NCBI GenBank assembly: GCA_027559495.1
Contig: JAMXSV010000006.1
Coordinates: 1,798,001 to 1,862,000, forward strand
DNA length: 64,000 bases
Origin: Aurifilum marmelostoma
Taxonomy: Eukaryota > Ascomycota > Sordariomycetes > Diaporthales > Cryphonectriaceae
Direction of reading: 5' to 3'
Under the pieces are notes generated by a model. The model had not been told where the DNA came from, made no database searches, and saw only the letters and a list, made by a program, of their open reading frames with translations. Position numbers and translations under genes: made by a program. Below are positions 33,276 through 44,328 of this stretch, piece by piece (within the stretch, counting starts at the first letter, position 1; each line of letters begins with the position of its first letter).

Positions 33276-34763
33276 TCATCTCCTAACCTTCTCCCAGACC
33301 TCCCAAACCTGCCCGCCCGAATCAAGAAACGTAAAGGCTCTTCTCCCCGGGCCCGCCTCCCTCGGCATGCTAAGGCCCTCCACCTGCCTACTGACACCCA
33401 TCACCTCAAACCGCCGCCACACCTCGTCCACACTATCCACCAGTACGCTCAGCATGACCCTCTTGCCTCCACTCTCGAGGCCGCGACCCACCTCCACCCC
33501 GAGCCCAAACGCGCCCTTCTCGTGCGCCTCGTGGCTGTCGAGGAGGACAACCAGCAGCTGCCCGTCGTTGAACTCGTATGTGGCGGAGGCGGCGTCCTCG
33601 TGCACGAGAGCGGACGGCGAGAAGGCGTGGTCGTACAAGGCGGCTGTGGCCGGCAGGTTCTCGGTGAGGAGGGTGATGGAGGTGATATGGGATAAGGTGT
33701 TATTCTGGTCGTCGTCAGAACCGTGACGACCGCGGAGGGAGCGCGGCGAGAGGGCGGATGGGAGAACTGGGTAAGAGACCTTGGTGCTGGTGGTCGCTGG
33801 AAGTGGTGATGTTGGTGGTATGTTGGCCACCTCCATCGGAGCTATAGTCACTGGTCTCTGTTGGTATTTGAATGTTGCTGATGTTTGTTTTGGCTCGTCA
33901 TGAGTGCCTGCCCAAGCTCCGAGCCCCATCTTCCCTTCCGACGATTCTCCTCGTTGAGAGCGCTGCTGTCGATTCCACCCTGGCGCAAGCTGGAATTGGT
34001 TCGTTGTAACCATGCTGGCCGGAAACGACCTTGCAAAGCTCAACACCGACTCCTTCCAAGACGTAGGAGACAACCTTGATATCGAGGATGCCTTCTCAGG
34101 CCCGGGCGTTTCCTTGCGAGGCATGCCAGGACCCTCTACGCTGCCATTCCCCTCTGCTGCTCCCTCAGACCTCGTCGCCACCGGTCCCCTTGAATCTGCG
34201 ACAAAACGATCCTCCTCCGAGGAATCGCCTTCGGCGCCCGAGACTAGCCCTCGACTCCTTGGCTCCATCTGCTGCTCTTCCTCGTCATCTTCAACAGTCG
34301 TCCTGTTCCAGTGCCGAGGCCGTTCTGATTTTCCCAGCCGCAAGTAAGTGTACCCCTCCACATCTTCAAAGTACTTTACCTCCTCCTCCCACTGGTCACG
34401 AGCCGCCGTGCCTCGCTCCTTTGCCACCACCACCTCAGAGGACCCCCCAGGAGCATGCCATCTGTCCCGTCTTTCCACCCCATCCTCTTGCAAGCCCAAG
34501 TCCTCAAACTCGTCCACCAGCACCGAGTCCTCGTCAGCTAGGTCGATCCTGCACCCGGATTGTGACTTTGCCTCGGTCGTGCCTCCATCTGATCGCTCTC
34601 GGCTCCATGGTCCAGTTTTCCGGCGCAGGCCCGAGGCGGAGAGGTAGATACTCCGCTGCCCTTCGACTGTGTTCTCACCACCCCCGTTCCGTACCTGGTT
34701 GAGGCACTGCTGCGTGGTGAGGTAGAGCTGCTGGTCGATGGTGCGGGAGAGATCGACGACCAT
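33276..34763 (-). CDS. VOC (glyoxalase/bleomycin-resistance fold) domain protein with long disordered N-terminal extension
   Basis: A single open frame of 495 codons. Residues about 355-495 resemble one VOC module: SHITSITLLTENLPATAALYDHAF, then AASATYEFNDGQLLVVLLDS, VLVDSVDEVWRRFEVMG and a final AFTFLDSGGQVWEVWEKV. VOC proteins bind metal and act as isomerases, dioxygenases or resistance proteins; here the metal ligands are not clear. The first ~350 residues are charged, Ser/Glu-rich and low in hydrophobics, with a more conserved-looking core EEEVKYFEDVEGYTYLRLG near residue 125. A possible GTACGG donor follows codon 23 (CLNQ), so the N terminus could be spliced; the frame stays open, so this cannot be decided by eye. 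Fusion or mis-joining of two genes is also possible. Confidence 0.62.
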   Translation of the reverse strand: MVVDLSRTIDQQLYLTTQQCLNQVRNGGGENTVEGQRSIYLSASGLRRKTGPWSRERSDGGTTEAKSQSGCRIDLADEDSVLVDEFEDLGLQEDGVERRDRWHAPGGSSEVVVAKERGTAARDQWEEEVKYFEDVEGYTYLRLGKSERPRHWNRTTVEDDEEEQQMEPRSRGLVSGAEGDSSEEDRFVADSRGPVATRSEGAAEGNGSVEGPGMPRKETPGPEKASSISRLSPTSWKESVLSFARSFPASMVTTNQFQLAPGWNRQQRSQRGESSEGKMGLGAWAGTHDEPKQTSATFKYQQRPVTIAPMEVANIPPTSPLPATTSTKVSYPVLPSALSPRSLRGRHGSDDDQNNTLSHITSITLLTENLPATAALYDHAFSPSALVHEDAASATYEFNDGQLLVVLLDSHEAHEKGAFGLGVEVGRGLESGGKRVMLSVLVDSVDEVWRRFEVMGVSRQVEGLSMPREAGPGRRAFTFLDSGGQVWEVWEKVRR

Positions 34764-35812
34764 TTATTTTTCTGTTTGCGTGCTTTGCAACGGGGAAGGT
34801 CGGACGGTGAGTTTGTGATGGAAGCAGGGGTTCACCAATCGAACCCAAGTCTCCCGCTCGTGTGAATGAGAAAGAGAATCTAGAAGTAATTTGAACTTTT
34901 GCTATAGCCAGTGCTATAAGAATGAAGAAGCCAGTGATGCTCGTAGGTTGCCGAGCGGTCATGAAACGCCGTTCTGGTTAGAAACCACAACGCACGAGAG
35001 ATCGGGAATGCTTCACGAAAGACGTCCCGATAACAATGCCGTCTCACTCTTCAGTCATCAAGATGTCTCGTTATTAGGAAGGACATGAAACAATAGGCAA
35101 GCCTGTCGCGTGAACTAAGCCCTGTCCGGCGGTTCATTTCTTTGCCTTTGAGCCTTTGAGGTTCGCAAACATTGCTTTCTGATACCGAAGAGAAACCGTT
35201 ACAAGCTGCAATGCCTGTCAGTGACAAAGGGATGTTACAATGTGAAAGGATCGGGACGACCATACAAACTTCTTTGAGCCCAAGTTGGTTCAGACAGGCG
35301 GGTGGTGCCGAGAGAAACATCAAGGAAACCCAGAATCCCCCATTCCAGAGGACCTCGACATCCATTCCAACGCCACTCGCACTCAAAATTGGTGGGAAGA
35401 TTCCAGCGTACTTGAATATATTCATGTTTGTGATATCTGCCATTCTTGAGCCACTTTGTATACCACATCGAGCATCTCAAATGGACGATCTGGCTCTTCC
35501 TTTTGTTAATACGTATTTGCCTGTGGTATATCCATATACAATATGCTTGTAATGAGGCCCATGCTTGTCAGATGGGTATGACTAGCCAATTCCACCGTAT
35601 AAATGCAGATGCCAGGACTTGCGCCCAGATCTTGTGTTGCAATCTTCATGCCTCCAATCTACGTGACAGTCTTCGTCACATGCATCCTGATTCTAAAGTC
35701 CCTCGACTGATATGGCTCTATTCGTGCTAGGTTTTAAAGCAGCGAGAGCCAGTCGTGGCGCCCAAATCTATTGTGGTGATTTCGTCACCATCCTCTTCCT
35801 TTCGCTGACGAA
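34764..35812. other. Intergenic
   Basis: About 1 kb with the promoter of the VOC gene and the 3' flank of the patatin-like lipase gene. No supported gene. Confidence 0.55.
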
Positions 35813-38537
35813 TCAGTCTGATATCCCCTCCCCCGCATCCGTCGTATCTTGCTCATCATCTGCAAGCGCGGCTGCAGACGGTGAACTGGGCCGACTATGG
35901 CCATCAGCCACGGCATCATCGTCGCCATAAGGGAGTGGCTCATCTGGCTGCTGACTCGTCTTGGAAGGCGTGGCACCCTCATTCGCCAGAGGCAATTGCG
36001 AGTACGGGTCCAGGTCTGAGATGCTGTCATCGGTGTGCGAGTCGCCCTCCACGTCGCTGGTATGAAGATCCGATGTGTCCAGATCGCCTGTCGTCGGTGA
36101 AGTGAAGCCGAGTCGTGATGGAGGCGTTGAGACAGGCTGCGGTGAAGAGTGAGGGAAGACGGCTGGCGATTCCATCAGCTGAGAGCCCTCCCTCGACGCC
36201 CGTGCTGCAACTATAGCCGGTTGGTCAGCTGGATTAGCTGGCGGTGTCAAGGGTTTCGAGAAGTCAAACTCGTTCTGGTCGTCGCCGCTGGTACCCGCCG
36301 GGAAAGGGTTCGTCAGGGGACCAACGTTGCTCAGCACAATCGGCTGCAAACCCTTGAGAGACCCTTTCCTGAATCTTGGTCCATTTGAAACGCTGCTTCG
36401 GCTGGGGAGCGACGTGTTGGTCCCACTTCTCCTCAGACCTAGTTCAAGACGTTCCTCCGCTTCGGTGTCATCGTCTGTAATTGCGTCCTCGAGGTCAAGC
36501 AACTGCCTCGGATGCCTGGAGAGCAGTTGAAGGCTGCTTCCAGATGCCCTGCGGGACCGCTTTTGAAGCCGGGTGTGATCTGAAGGCGACTGTGTCTGGG
36601 CATGAGCGGACTGCGGAAGATCTTGCAGGTACAGACTGCGGGCAAAAGTCGTTCTCGGTCCAAGATTTTGTGTATCTGTGACTAGCCGGCGCAGGTTGAC
36701 CTGACTTTGGCTGAAGAGACATCGGGCCCGCAAGGTCTGAATGGACCGATCTATTGCCAGCTCCACCGCACATCTATCTCTTATCCGGCTGAGTTTCGGC
36801 CACGTAGCCCGCTCGCCGGAAAGAGTCGCCCGCTCCATGAAGTCAACGGTAGGATTCTTGAGGATCCGTGGTAAGTCATTGACGTTGTACTCAGGAAGGA
36901 TGGTGATGTCTCCAGAATACTTTTGGCTCAGCACGCTGCGCAGCTTGGTCACAGCCGTCGGAAAGATTCCCAGCTCAGCCAGGAAATGAAGCCTGTGCAG
37001 AGCTTCATCCTTGGCCAGCTTGGTGAGCGTGGCCGTAAAGCTCTCGTTGTGCGATGCGCCAAAGAACTCAGGTTTCGAACCGTCATGACCCGAGAAGAGC
37101 CTGTCGTCCTTTGCCAGGAACGGCACCACATGAGGATTTACTTGTGAGACGATGAAGTGGTTGACGTTGAACATCTCGGCCAGCCGCGTCATGGGCAAGT
37201 CATTGTCCACGGACCCGTCAACCCATTTCTGGGGGGTCGGATTCCAGGGCATATGCTCGCCTGTCTGTGGGTCCTTGACAAGCAGATGTGCCCCGCTGAA
37301 GATGAATGGGACGGAGCACGACGCGGCCACCGCAGACCAGATCATAACGTTGGGCGCGGTGATGTAATTCAGCAGCCGCGGAAGCTCGTAGATGGACTCG
37401 GTGGAGACGGAGATGTTGCATATCTTCCTCGTCCGGTTGTAGGCTTCCTGAAAGGTCATATCGCCGAGCATACCACGCATCACACGCTTGAGGTGCTTGA
37501 TATCTGACCATGACCCCTCAGTGAACAGTCTCTTCACGTGGTCGAGGACCGACTCCTCCTTGCCCTCCTCTCCAAACACCGCCAGGTCGCCGTACGGGAA
37601 AGCCTCGATGACGCCGGGGACCTCATCCCGTGTCCTTGTACAAAAGACGGCACAGACTATGGAGCCAGCCGAGGCTCCAGAGATGATGCGGGGGAGGACA
37701 TCTGCCTCGAACATTGCCTTGAGGACCCCTGCGTGCAGCATGCCGAAAGTACCTCCGCCGCTGAGCAACAGGGCAGACCGACCAAAGCTCTGCCGGGCCT
37801 GGACCAGAGCACCAAGGATATCCTTGTGGTCCAGATCATCTGGTAATGCGCCAGGGTAGCCGCTCTTCTCTACCAGGTCCTCAATTGTCTTCACCGCAGA
37901 CTGGACGTATTGCTCAATCAGGTCTTTCGTCCCAAGGTATGAATGCCGGTACAGATCGATATTGTCCATACCGCCCAGATCACGCGAGAGAGCGGTCCTG
38001 ACCAGATATAGCATGCGGTGAATATCGCAGTTCGTTCGGGCATCGTCGAGGTCACGCATCCGGGCGCGAATGAAGTCAGGCCGGTATGTACCGTCAACTC
38101 CTTCCAGCTCAGACTTCCAAACGTTGTTCTTCTCGAGCAGGTCGAGCTCTTGGGCGGCCTCGAACCATTGTGACGCTGAGGTCGCCTGGAGATGATTTGA
38201 TTAGAAATTGCGCCCGGAAATAGTAGCCAACAGGAAGAGTCTCGTCCCAGCAAGGAGGACCTACATTCTTCATGCGCAGACCCAGTATCTGCTTGCGCTC
38301 CTCGAGCTCGCGCGCCTCCTCGAATTTTGGCCCGGCCTGGCCATTTTTGCATGGCGAGAGGAAACTATTGGCTCCTCGAACAAGTTTTGACAGAGTCTGC
38401 GCAGGCAGTGAGGCTGTAGCGCGGCTATTTTTGGGGGTGATCTTCTTAGAAAGGCCGGTCGACTCGGTGGGTGGAGGAGCAGAGGAGGTCGTTTGGCTGA
38501 GTGTTATGGATGGTAAGAGGTGTAAACAATCGGTCAT
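35813..38537 (-). CDS. Patatin-like triacylglycerol lipase/phospholipase with DUF3336 (Tgl3/4/5 type)
   Basis: A lipid-droplet lipase or acyltransferase of the yeast Tgl4/Tgl5 type, releasing fatty acids from stored triacylglycerol. Exon 1 (38537-38265) and exon 2 (38185-35813) are joined across a 79-base GTAGGT...CCAG intron, giving 881 aa. DUF3336 spans roughly residues 70-210 and includes ASQWFEAAQELDLLEKNNVWK. The patatin domain follows: oxyanion loop GGGTFG (about 234-239), nucleophile elbow GASAG with Ser about 253, and the dyad Asp in VDGSVDND. The region after about residue 540 is long, Ser/Pro-rich and probably disordered, with RLQKRSRRASGSS-type phosphorylation-site-like patches. 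Length and order match fungal orthologues. The exact paralogue cannot be fixed by eye. Confidence 0.9.
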
Positions 38538-40323
38538 GGCGACGAGGTGCGGTCAACTGAAAGATAGATCATGGACACGACATTGGCGTAGGTCTGAGTA
38601 GCGCGTGTGATTGTGAGGTTGTCGAGAGAGCTGGAGAAGGTATTCCGAAGCGATCCGTCTCTTTCTCTTTGCGTTTCCCCCTTGTTCTCGACCGAACAGG
38701 AGTTTGACGTATGGATCAATGCTGTAGATCCCGTACAAGATTACAATTGTTCGATTAGGCGAGGTTTGGGGATCTCAGAGGACTCGGGTTATTTCTCGTG
38801 AGGCGGGTAGTTCGCAAGTATCGAGGGCAGTTCGGAGGTTACCATAGAGGGGGTATCCTAGGGCAGACGAGGTGAGCAGCACAAAGCATTCAATGAAAAG
38901 CAGCGAGAAGAATACAAAATTAGAAATTTAGGACACAAGTTGAAAGTTTGTAGGAAAAAGAGTAACAATGCAAGGTGAGGATGCTGGTGACTTGGTGGAC
39001 GAAGTAAGAAGTCGATGGTCGTTTCCGGCGCAATTCCCACCGGGCAGCAGCAGTAGGGTAAATGAATGACATGACATCTTTGGGGGTACATATGCTTAAA
39101 GCCCCCAAGAACCCCCTGACCGTCATTGGCCGCCGGGCTACAGGGGGCCCCAGGGGGGGGGGGGGGGTTTAGCGGGCCTGCCAGGGCGCAACACTACCTG
39201 TTGTTGTGTGCGGGGAAAACGTCACCTGCAGCGTGGCCCCTGTAACGGAGCTCGCGGAGCAGAATCGTACCCCAGATTCCGCCCTCCCTCCTGCTCTCCC
39301 TCGAGATCTACTGCCACCATACTCTCTGGTAGGTCACTTCGTACTTTTATTTCCTGCCTACCTTCTTTTGCTCCTCCACAGACAGCACCCATCCCCCATC
39401 GATCTAGCATTGCAACCAGTTCGAGGTCAGCTGGAGGTGTACACAAGCCGATCCCGACACCAATGCAATGCACACCCCCTAGACTCGAAACAGGCGAGCC
39501 GGCCTGTCTCCCGGTGGACGGTGAGCGAGAGCAGTGCGTCAAAGAGAAGAGTCAGTCAGTTTATCATATCCCCAACGGGGGGCTCGTGCCGGTGTGAAGT
39601 CCTTAGTTAGCCTATCCGACCTAGCGAGCCGTCAAGTGGCCTTCTGACAACGCTCGTGAGCCAATAATGGCGGTGTCGTGTCAATCAAACAAGTGCCTTC
39701 AGGTCTCATGACCAGGTCTAATTACGCATTGGATCGGATCCGTCAAGGAAGTGGGTGAGATGGAGGTCAGACATGGCAGAGCACTATGTGTTCAGCGTGG
39801 CGTCTCTATATTCAAAACCGCGCACACTCATCGTATCTATCCATCACCACTATATTATACAGAGGAACTCCTGAATCATCCCCCCCCATCACCCCGTTCG
39901 ACCCGACTCTGCACAGTCAAATCCCGTGCACTCGCAGCTGGTGGGCCCAGTGATCCGAACTTGTCAGGGTCACAAGCAAGGCACTACCCACCCCCATCTT
40001 CAGTGGGGTGGGCTCGGCCAGAAGCTTGGCTGATGTCTACGTAGAACAAACGGTGTGCGATTTTGACATGTGAAGACACCATGAGTTTCAGGTCTACGAT
40101 CCAGTTCCACTTGCCGTTCTTGCCTATAGGACTGAACTGGATAATCGGCTGCTCCCTTGTTATCGACATCGAATAGAAGGAGGGAATTTCTTTTCCAACT
40201 CCTTCAGAGTGAGTGAAGATCTCGTGTCAGTCGGCAAATTAGCAGTATTCGCGAAAACCAAAATCTGGTATCTGGCGTAACCATGCGCATAGTAGGGTAT
40301 CAATTCTAGCGAATTATCATCCA
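38538..40323. other. Intergenic
   Basis: About 1.8 kb with the lipase promoter and a G15 tract (39153-39167). No gene recognised; open frames here have atypical composition and no motif. Confidence 0.55.
39153..39167 (+). repeat. Poly-G tract (G15)
   Basis: An uninterrupted run of 15 G about 620 bases upstream of the lipase start. Confidence 0.85.
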
Positions 40324-41724
40324 TCAAGTCGTAGGTGCGCTGCCATTGAGTAAGTCCCCCGAAAATGCCCTCACTGCATCTGCAAGTCTCTGCATCGTCC
40401 CCTCCTCGATATAAAAGTGACCTGCGGTCGAGACTTCATGTGCCCTGAACATCGATCCCGGGGCAGACTGCAGCTTCGTGGCCCACTCTCGATACTTCTT
40501 CACGGCGACGAAGACATCTGCGTCGCCGTACACAGCGAGCGTGGGGTTGTCCATCAGCTTCTGTTGCTCCATCTGGGCAGTGGCCGAGCTCTCGGCATCC
40601 ACGTCGCCCATGTCTGCCGTCCTGTCTCTGGACTTGCTCGGCTTCGGGTGCTTCCCAAAGAGACCACCCAAATTCATAGTCATGAGGCTGGTAGCCCATC
40701 CGACGGGCGGTGACACCAGCAGATAGGCCACCCGCGGCTTAGTCAACCCCACAACCGGTGGTAGACAGTCTGCGACCTTTTCTTCCTCGATCCCTGCATC
40801 CTTTGAGGCTGCTGGCGTGCCGTCATGCTTTTGCTCTACCTCCTTCTTCTTCTTGTTGTGATGGTGGTGGTGGAGCTGGTGACTCCTCGCCTTCTGCATC
40901 AAGTCCGCCACGCCCTTGCGTATCTTCTCTTCGGTTTCGATGGAGAAGCTCCGGCGGCTGTGCTCCTGGCTCCGGCGTTGGTCCTCATCCCCGCCCACCC
41001 GCATTCCAAACGCTGCCTTTCTAGGCGAGGTAGGGCCCTCCGTGAGCACAGCGCGCGCACTGCCGAGGACGAGGTTCTGTTTCTCGGCGAGATGCTGGGC
41101 CCGCAGCCGTATGTCTGCTGCCGCGGAGGCGCCTTTAGGGGCGATGAAGGGCTCGAGGGTGGCATCGAGGGTCGGAAGGAGCTTGGTGATCATGGCACCA
41201 TAGGAGTATCCACACAAGAGGAATGTCGGGGCGTCCCTTGGGTGCGCTGTGGGCAGATGACCCTGTTCCTGTCTGGTCTCACCCTGGGGACGTGGAAACG
41301 GGTCCAGAAAGTGCACATAGTAGTATACAAATCCGGCAAAGGACATGTAGTCGCTTCTCTCGGCCTTGGAAGTCCACGAGGTCCTGCCTGTGGACTTTCC
41401 TGCCCCGCGGAAGTTGAACGTGCCCACTACAAAGCCCTGCCGCAACAGGACTGCTGCCACCGTCTCGACGACCGCATCGTCGTAGCATCCTCCCAGAGGC
41501 GCATACGGATGCGCGACGACGGCGGCGTGCCTGCGCCAAAGCGGGGCGCGGGGGTTGGGCGTGAGGGAGTGGGGGTGGTAAATGCGGCACTGGAGGGTTG
41601 TCGAGCCGCCATGGATGCTAGGAATTGTGAAGGACAGCGCTGGCTCAGGGAGCATTGTTCCGCCTGAAGAAAACGATGAGGAGACGTGGTGGTGGAAGCT
41701 GGGTTTGGGGTTCTGTCGAGGCAT
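40324..41724 (-). CDS. Alpha/beta hydrolase
   Basis: An intronless gene of 466 codons. The serine-hydrolase fold is seen from FTIPSIHGG, VAHPYAPLGG, the GTFNFRGAGKSTG strand-loop after the oxyanion region, the nucleophile elbow CGYSYGAM (Ser174), the acid-bearing strand LAVYGDADVFVAV and the terminal His in STAGHFYIEEG. A highly charged insert (about residues 240-310) carries a His/Lys run (HHHHHNKKKKEVEQK) and looks disordered; it lies between the nucleophile and the acid. Relatives are annotated as alpha/beta hydrolases or S15-like dipeptidyl peptidases in filamentous fungi, without known substrate. A TTAGGG-containing stretch lies directly at and upstream of the start (41724-41743). Confidence 0.85.
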   Translation of the reverse strand: MPRQNPKPSFHHHVSSSFSSGGTMLPEPALSFTIPSIHGGSTTLQCRIYHPHSLTPNPRAPLWRRHAAVVAHPYAPLGGCYDDAVVETVAAVLLRQGFVVGTFNFRGAGKSTGRTSWTSKAERSDYMSFAGFVYYYVHFLDPFPRPQGETRQEQGHLPTAHPRDAPTFLLCGYSYGAMITKLLPTLDATLEPFIAPKGASAAADIRLRAQHLAEKQNLVLGSARAVLTEGPTSPRKAAFGMRVGGDEDQRRSQEHSRRSFSIETEEKIRKGVADLMQKARSHQLHHHHHNKKKKEVEQKHDGTPAASKDAGIEEEKVADCLPPVVGLTKPRVAYLLVSPPVGWATSLMTMNLGGLFGKHPKPSKSRDRTADMGDVDAESSATAQMEQQKLMDNPTLAVYGDADVFVAVKKYREWATKLQSAPGSMFRAHEVSTAGHFYIEEGTMQRLADAVRAFSGDLLNGSAPTT

Positions 41725-42223
41725 TAGGGAAGTGGTTAGGGTTGAGGTCCAGTGCCCCTCTCATTATCAGCGTGGGGCTGGGTTGTAGTGGTTGGGATTG
41801 ATCAGGGCTGGCACATGATCAGGCCAGTATGCATGCTTGTGAGGTCTAGAGCCTCTGAATGGTTTTCAGAGGGCAATTTCAGGAAAAGAGAGAATGCAAG
41901 GATCGCGAGGATCAGGAGGTGGTTGAGGAAGAGGAAATTGTTTTCCAAAGGGAGAGAGGGCGTGAGCTCTAGTAGTAACCACTCGGACGGTACTGTAGCT
42001 CCTAGGCCCTGAACGTCAAGGCTCTGGACCCTGGATCGAGTACACTAAGATCCAGTGTAGGTAATTTTGTGTAGCAGCTCTCACTAGCCTGTGCATCACT
42101 GGATATAGCGCAGCTGTCTAACTTGAGTGTCCAATCCTCATCTGTGCTTTTTCCCCGGATATGAACTGATTTGAGCTGAAGACCTGACACACGTGCTACT
42201 AGACGTTATCTGGGTGAGGACTG

Positions 42224-42225
<2 letters not shown>

Positions 42226-42263
<38 letters not shown>
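42226..42263 (+). repeat. (GT)19 microsatellite
   Basis: A perfect dinucleotide repeat of 38 bases, likely length-polymorphic between strains. Confidence 0.9.
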
Positions 42264-42264
<1 letters not shown>

Positions 42265-42907
42265 ACTAGACAGCACAATTGAAAAATAGGTAGCTACTGT
42301 AGCCTTCCTTTTCACGCCTTCTTCCCTACTCTTGCAAAAACACACACCTCTGAATAGAGTCATCTCAATGGGCTATCTTGCAGGGTAAGTTCTATAGCAT
42401 ACCTAGGTATTAGTCAACATCAAGGCAAAGAGATGAAAGCCGAAAGCAGGCCATTGCGACCGCAACATGCGCATCTTACAGTGCCCGTCTTCAGTGTGTG
42501 CACGTTCATGTTCTGCCACTTCTTTTCAGAGAGATACTTACCACATGTCTGCTTACTCTGTTTTAACGATCCTCTTTTTGACTTGTCACGAAGTACAATA
42601 CTTTCCCGTCTTTCAATATGGAGTGCGGCCGGCATGCCTTTGCGTGCTCGGCACTCGTTTATGCAGACCAAGTGGAGCAGGCTACACTAGAATTACAGCC
42701 TCTGCCCGTCAGATTTTGTCACGAGGAACAGTCATCGCCCGTGAGGGGGTCTGATGACCCCTTGCGCCTTTTTTTTTATATTCTTATTTTTTTCATTCCT
42801 TCTCACTTTGCATGGCTCTTGATTTCATGGTGGTCATACTTATCTGCCTGTACTATGCGTGAGGTTGTCGCAGTCGGAGTTGTCCAACTTTGAAATTTGA
42901 GTGAAAA

Positions 42908-42940
42908 TTTTTTTTTCTTTTTTTTTCTTCTTTTTCTCTC
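42908..42940 (+). promoter_or_regulatory. CT-rich tract upstream of EamA gene
   Basis: A long T-rich, C-interrupted tract about 75-105 bases before the start codon. Such tracts commonly sit at the transcription start of filamentous-fungal genes. Assignment is by analogy. Confidence 0.4.
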
Positions 42941-43014
42941 GTGCATCGCTTGGTCTGTACATTCGAGATTTTCGCCAAAAGTCGGTCTGTCTCAAAGGCT
43001 AGACCGCCATAAAA

Positions 43015-44328
43015 ATGGCATCCAGCCAAGATAATCAGAGAGCCTCACCTCGCTCTGAGGGCGACATCGATCCCCGAGATCATGAGCGGAGTGCCTGGCG
43101 AGCAATATGGGAGGACAACAAGGGCGCCCTCCTTATTTTACTGGCCGAGGTGTTTGGGTCATCCATGGACGCCACTGTGCGGTACCTACAGCAACAACAA
43201 GAAGGCGGACCGGGGTTTCACCTCCTTCAGGTATTTATATTTCGCCCCATGTTCATTTACTCCAAGCATGAGACAACAACTTTTCGCTGACCAACTATCC
43301 CTCCAGGTCGTTGTCTTTCGCATGGGCATAACATGTATACTCAGCACGGGGTACATGTGGTGGACCAAGGTCCCCCATTTTCCACTAGGAGATCCTAAAG
43401 TGAGAGGCTGGCTTGTCCTCCGGGCTCTCTTCGGCTTCGTGGGCCTGTTTACACTATATTGTACGTCGACGGTCTCGATAACAACAGAAGAAGAAAAAGG
43501 AAACAGAAATTCTCACACAACTAAACCCTCTTTCCAGATTCGCTTCACTACCTTCCCCTGGCCGAGGCCACTGTCCTGCGCTTCCTCATTCCCCTCGTCA
43601 CCGCCTGGGCCTGCCATGTCTTTCTCGGCCAGTCCTTCACCAGCAAACAGCTCACCGCCGGCCTCGTCGCCCTGGTCGGCGTGGTGATCATCGCCCACCC
43701 GGAGGCCCTGTTCGGCCGGGTCGACGACGCCATCGAGACCACCACTACGCCCTCGGGCGATCTCGACACCGTCACCTCGTCCCAGCGCCTCCTCGCCATC
43801 GGCGTGGCCCTCATCGGCATCTTCGGCGGCTCGGGTGCCTACACCGTGATCCGCGTCATCGGCAACCGCGCACACGCCCTCGTGTCGGTCAACTACTTCG
43901 CCTTCATCTCGACCGTGGGCTCCGCCGTCATCCTCCTCGCACTTCCCGGCGCGGGCTTCATCATGCCGCGCTCCGCCAAGGAATGGCTCCTGCTCCTCGC
44001 CATGGGCGTGCTCGGCTTCGCGCTGCAGTTCCTCCTGACCACGGGCCTGCAGCTCGACAGGAGCCCAAAGGCCACCTCGATGCTGTACACGCAGATCCTG
44101 TTTGCCCTCATCTTCGACTGGGCCATCTGGGATGTGCTCCCTAGTGGCTGGAGCTGGGTCGGCGGGGCCATCGTCGTGGTCAGTACGCTGTGGTCTGCGC
44201 TGCAGAAAACGGCACCTGCGTCGCCTCGAGAGGCGGCGAGGAAGGCTGTGGTGGATGAGGAGACGGCCTTGCTTGGGGCCCATAGGCCCGGGACGGATGG
44301 TGAGGACAGCAGTCCTACCACCACATAG
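43015..44328 (+). CDS. EamA/DMT-family transporter (SLC35G-like)
   Basis: A drug/metabolite transporter with two EamA repeats and about ten helices. Exons: 43015-43230, 43307-43460 and 43538-44328, giving 386 aa. The Gly/Asp-rich tail leads into NKGALLILLAEVFGSSMDATVRYLQ, then VVVFRMGITCILSTGYMW and a recognisable first repeat ending LHYLPLAEATVLRFLIPLVTAW, the EamA signature around PLAEATV. The second repeat contains SVNYFAFISTVGS, the parallel segment AMGVLGFALQFLLTTGLQLDRSPKATSMLYTQ and FDWAIWDVLPSGWSWVGGAIVV. Relatives lie in the ER, Golgi or plasma membrane. The substrate is unknown. Confidence 0.87.

Larger units (their letters stand above)
41725..43014. other. Intergenic with GT microsatellite
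   Basis: About 1.3 kb separating divergent hydrolase and EamA genes. It contains (GT)19 at 42226-42263 and a T/C-rich leader tract at 42908-42940. No gene was found. Confidence 0.6.

Noticed and set aside
34076..34702. 208-codon plus-strand Pro/Ser-rich frame over the VOC gene
   Set aside because: Composition typical of the antisense of an acidic coding region; no start context or motif.
40825..41667. 280-codon plus-strand frame over the alpha/beta hydrolase
   Set aside because: Antisense to a gene with a complete catalytic triad; no family motif of its own.
43513..44283. 256-codon minus-strand frame over the EamA gene
   Set aside because: Shadow frame with strings of charged residues and no motif; the EamA gene has clean exons.
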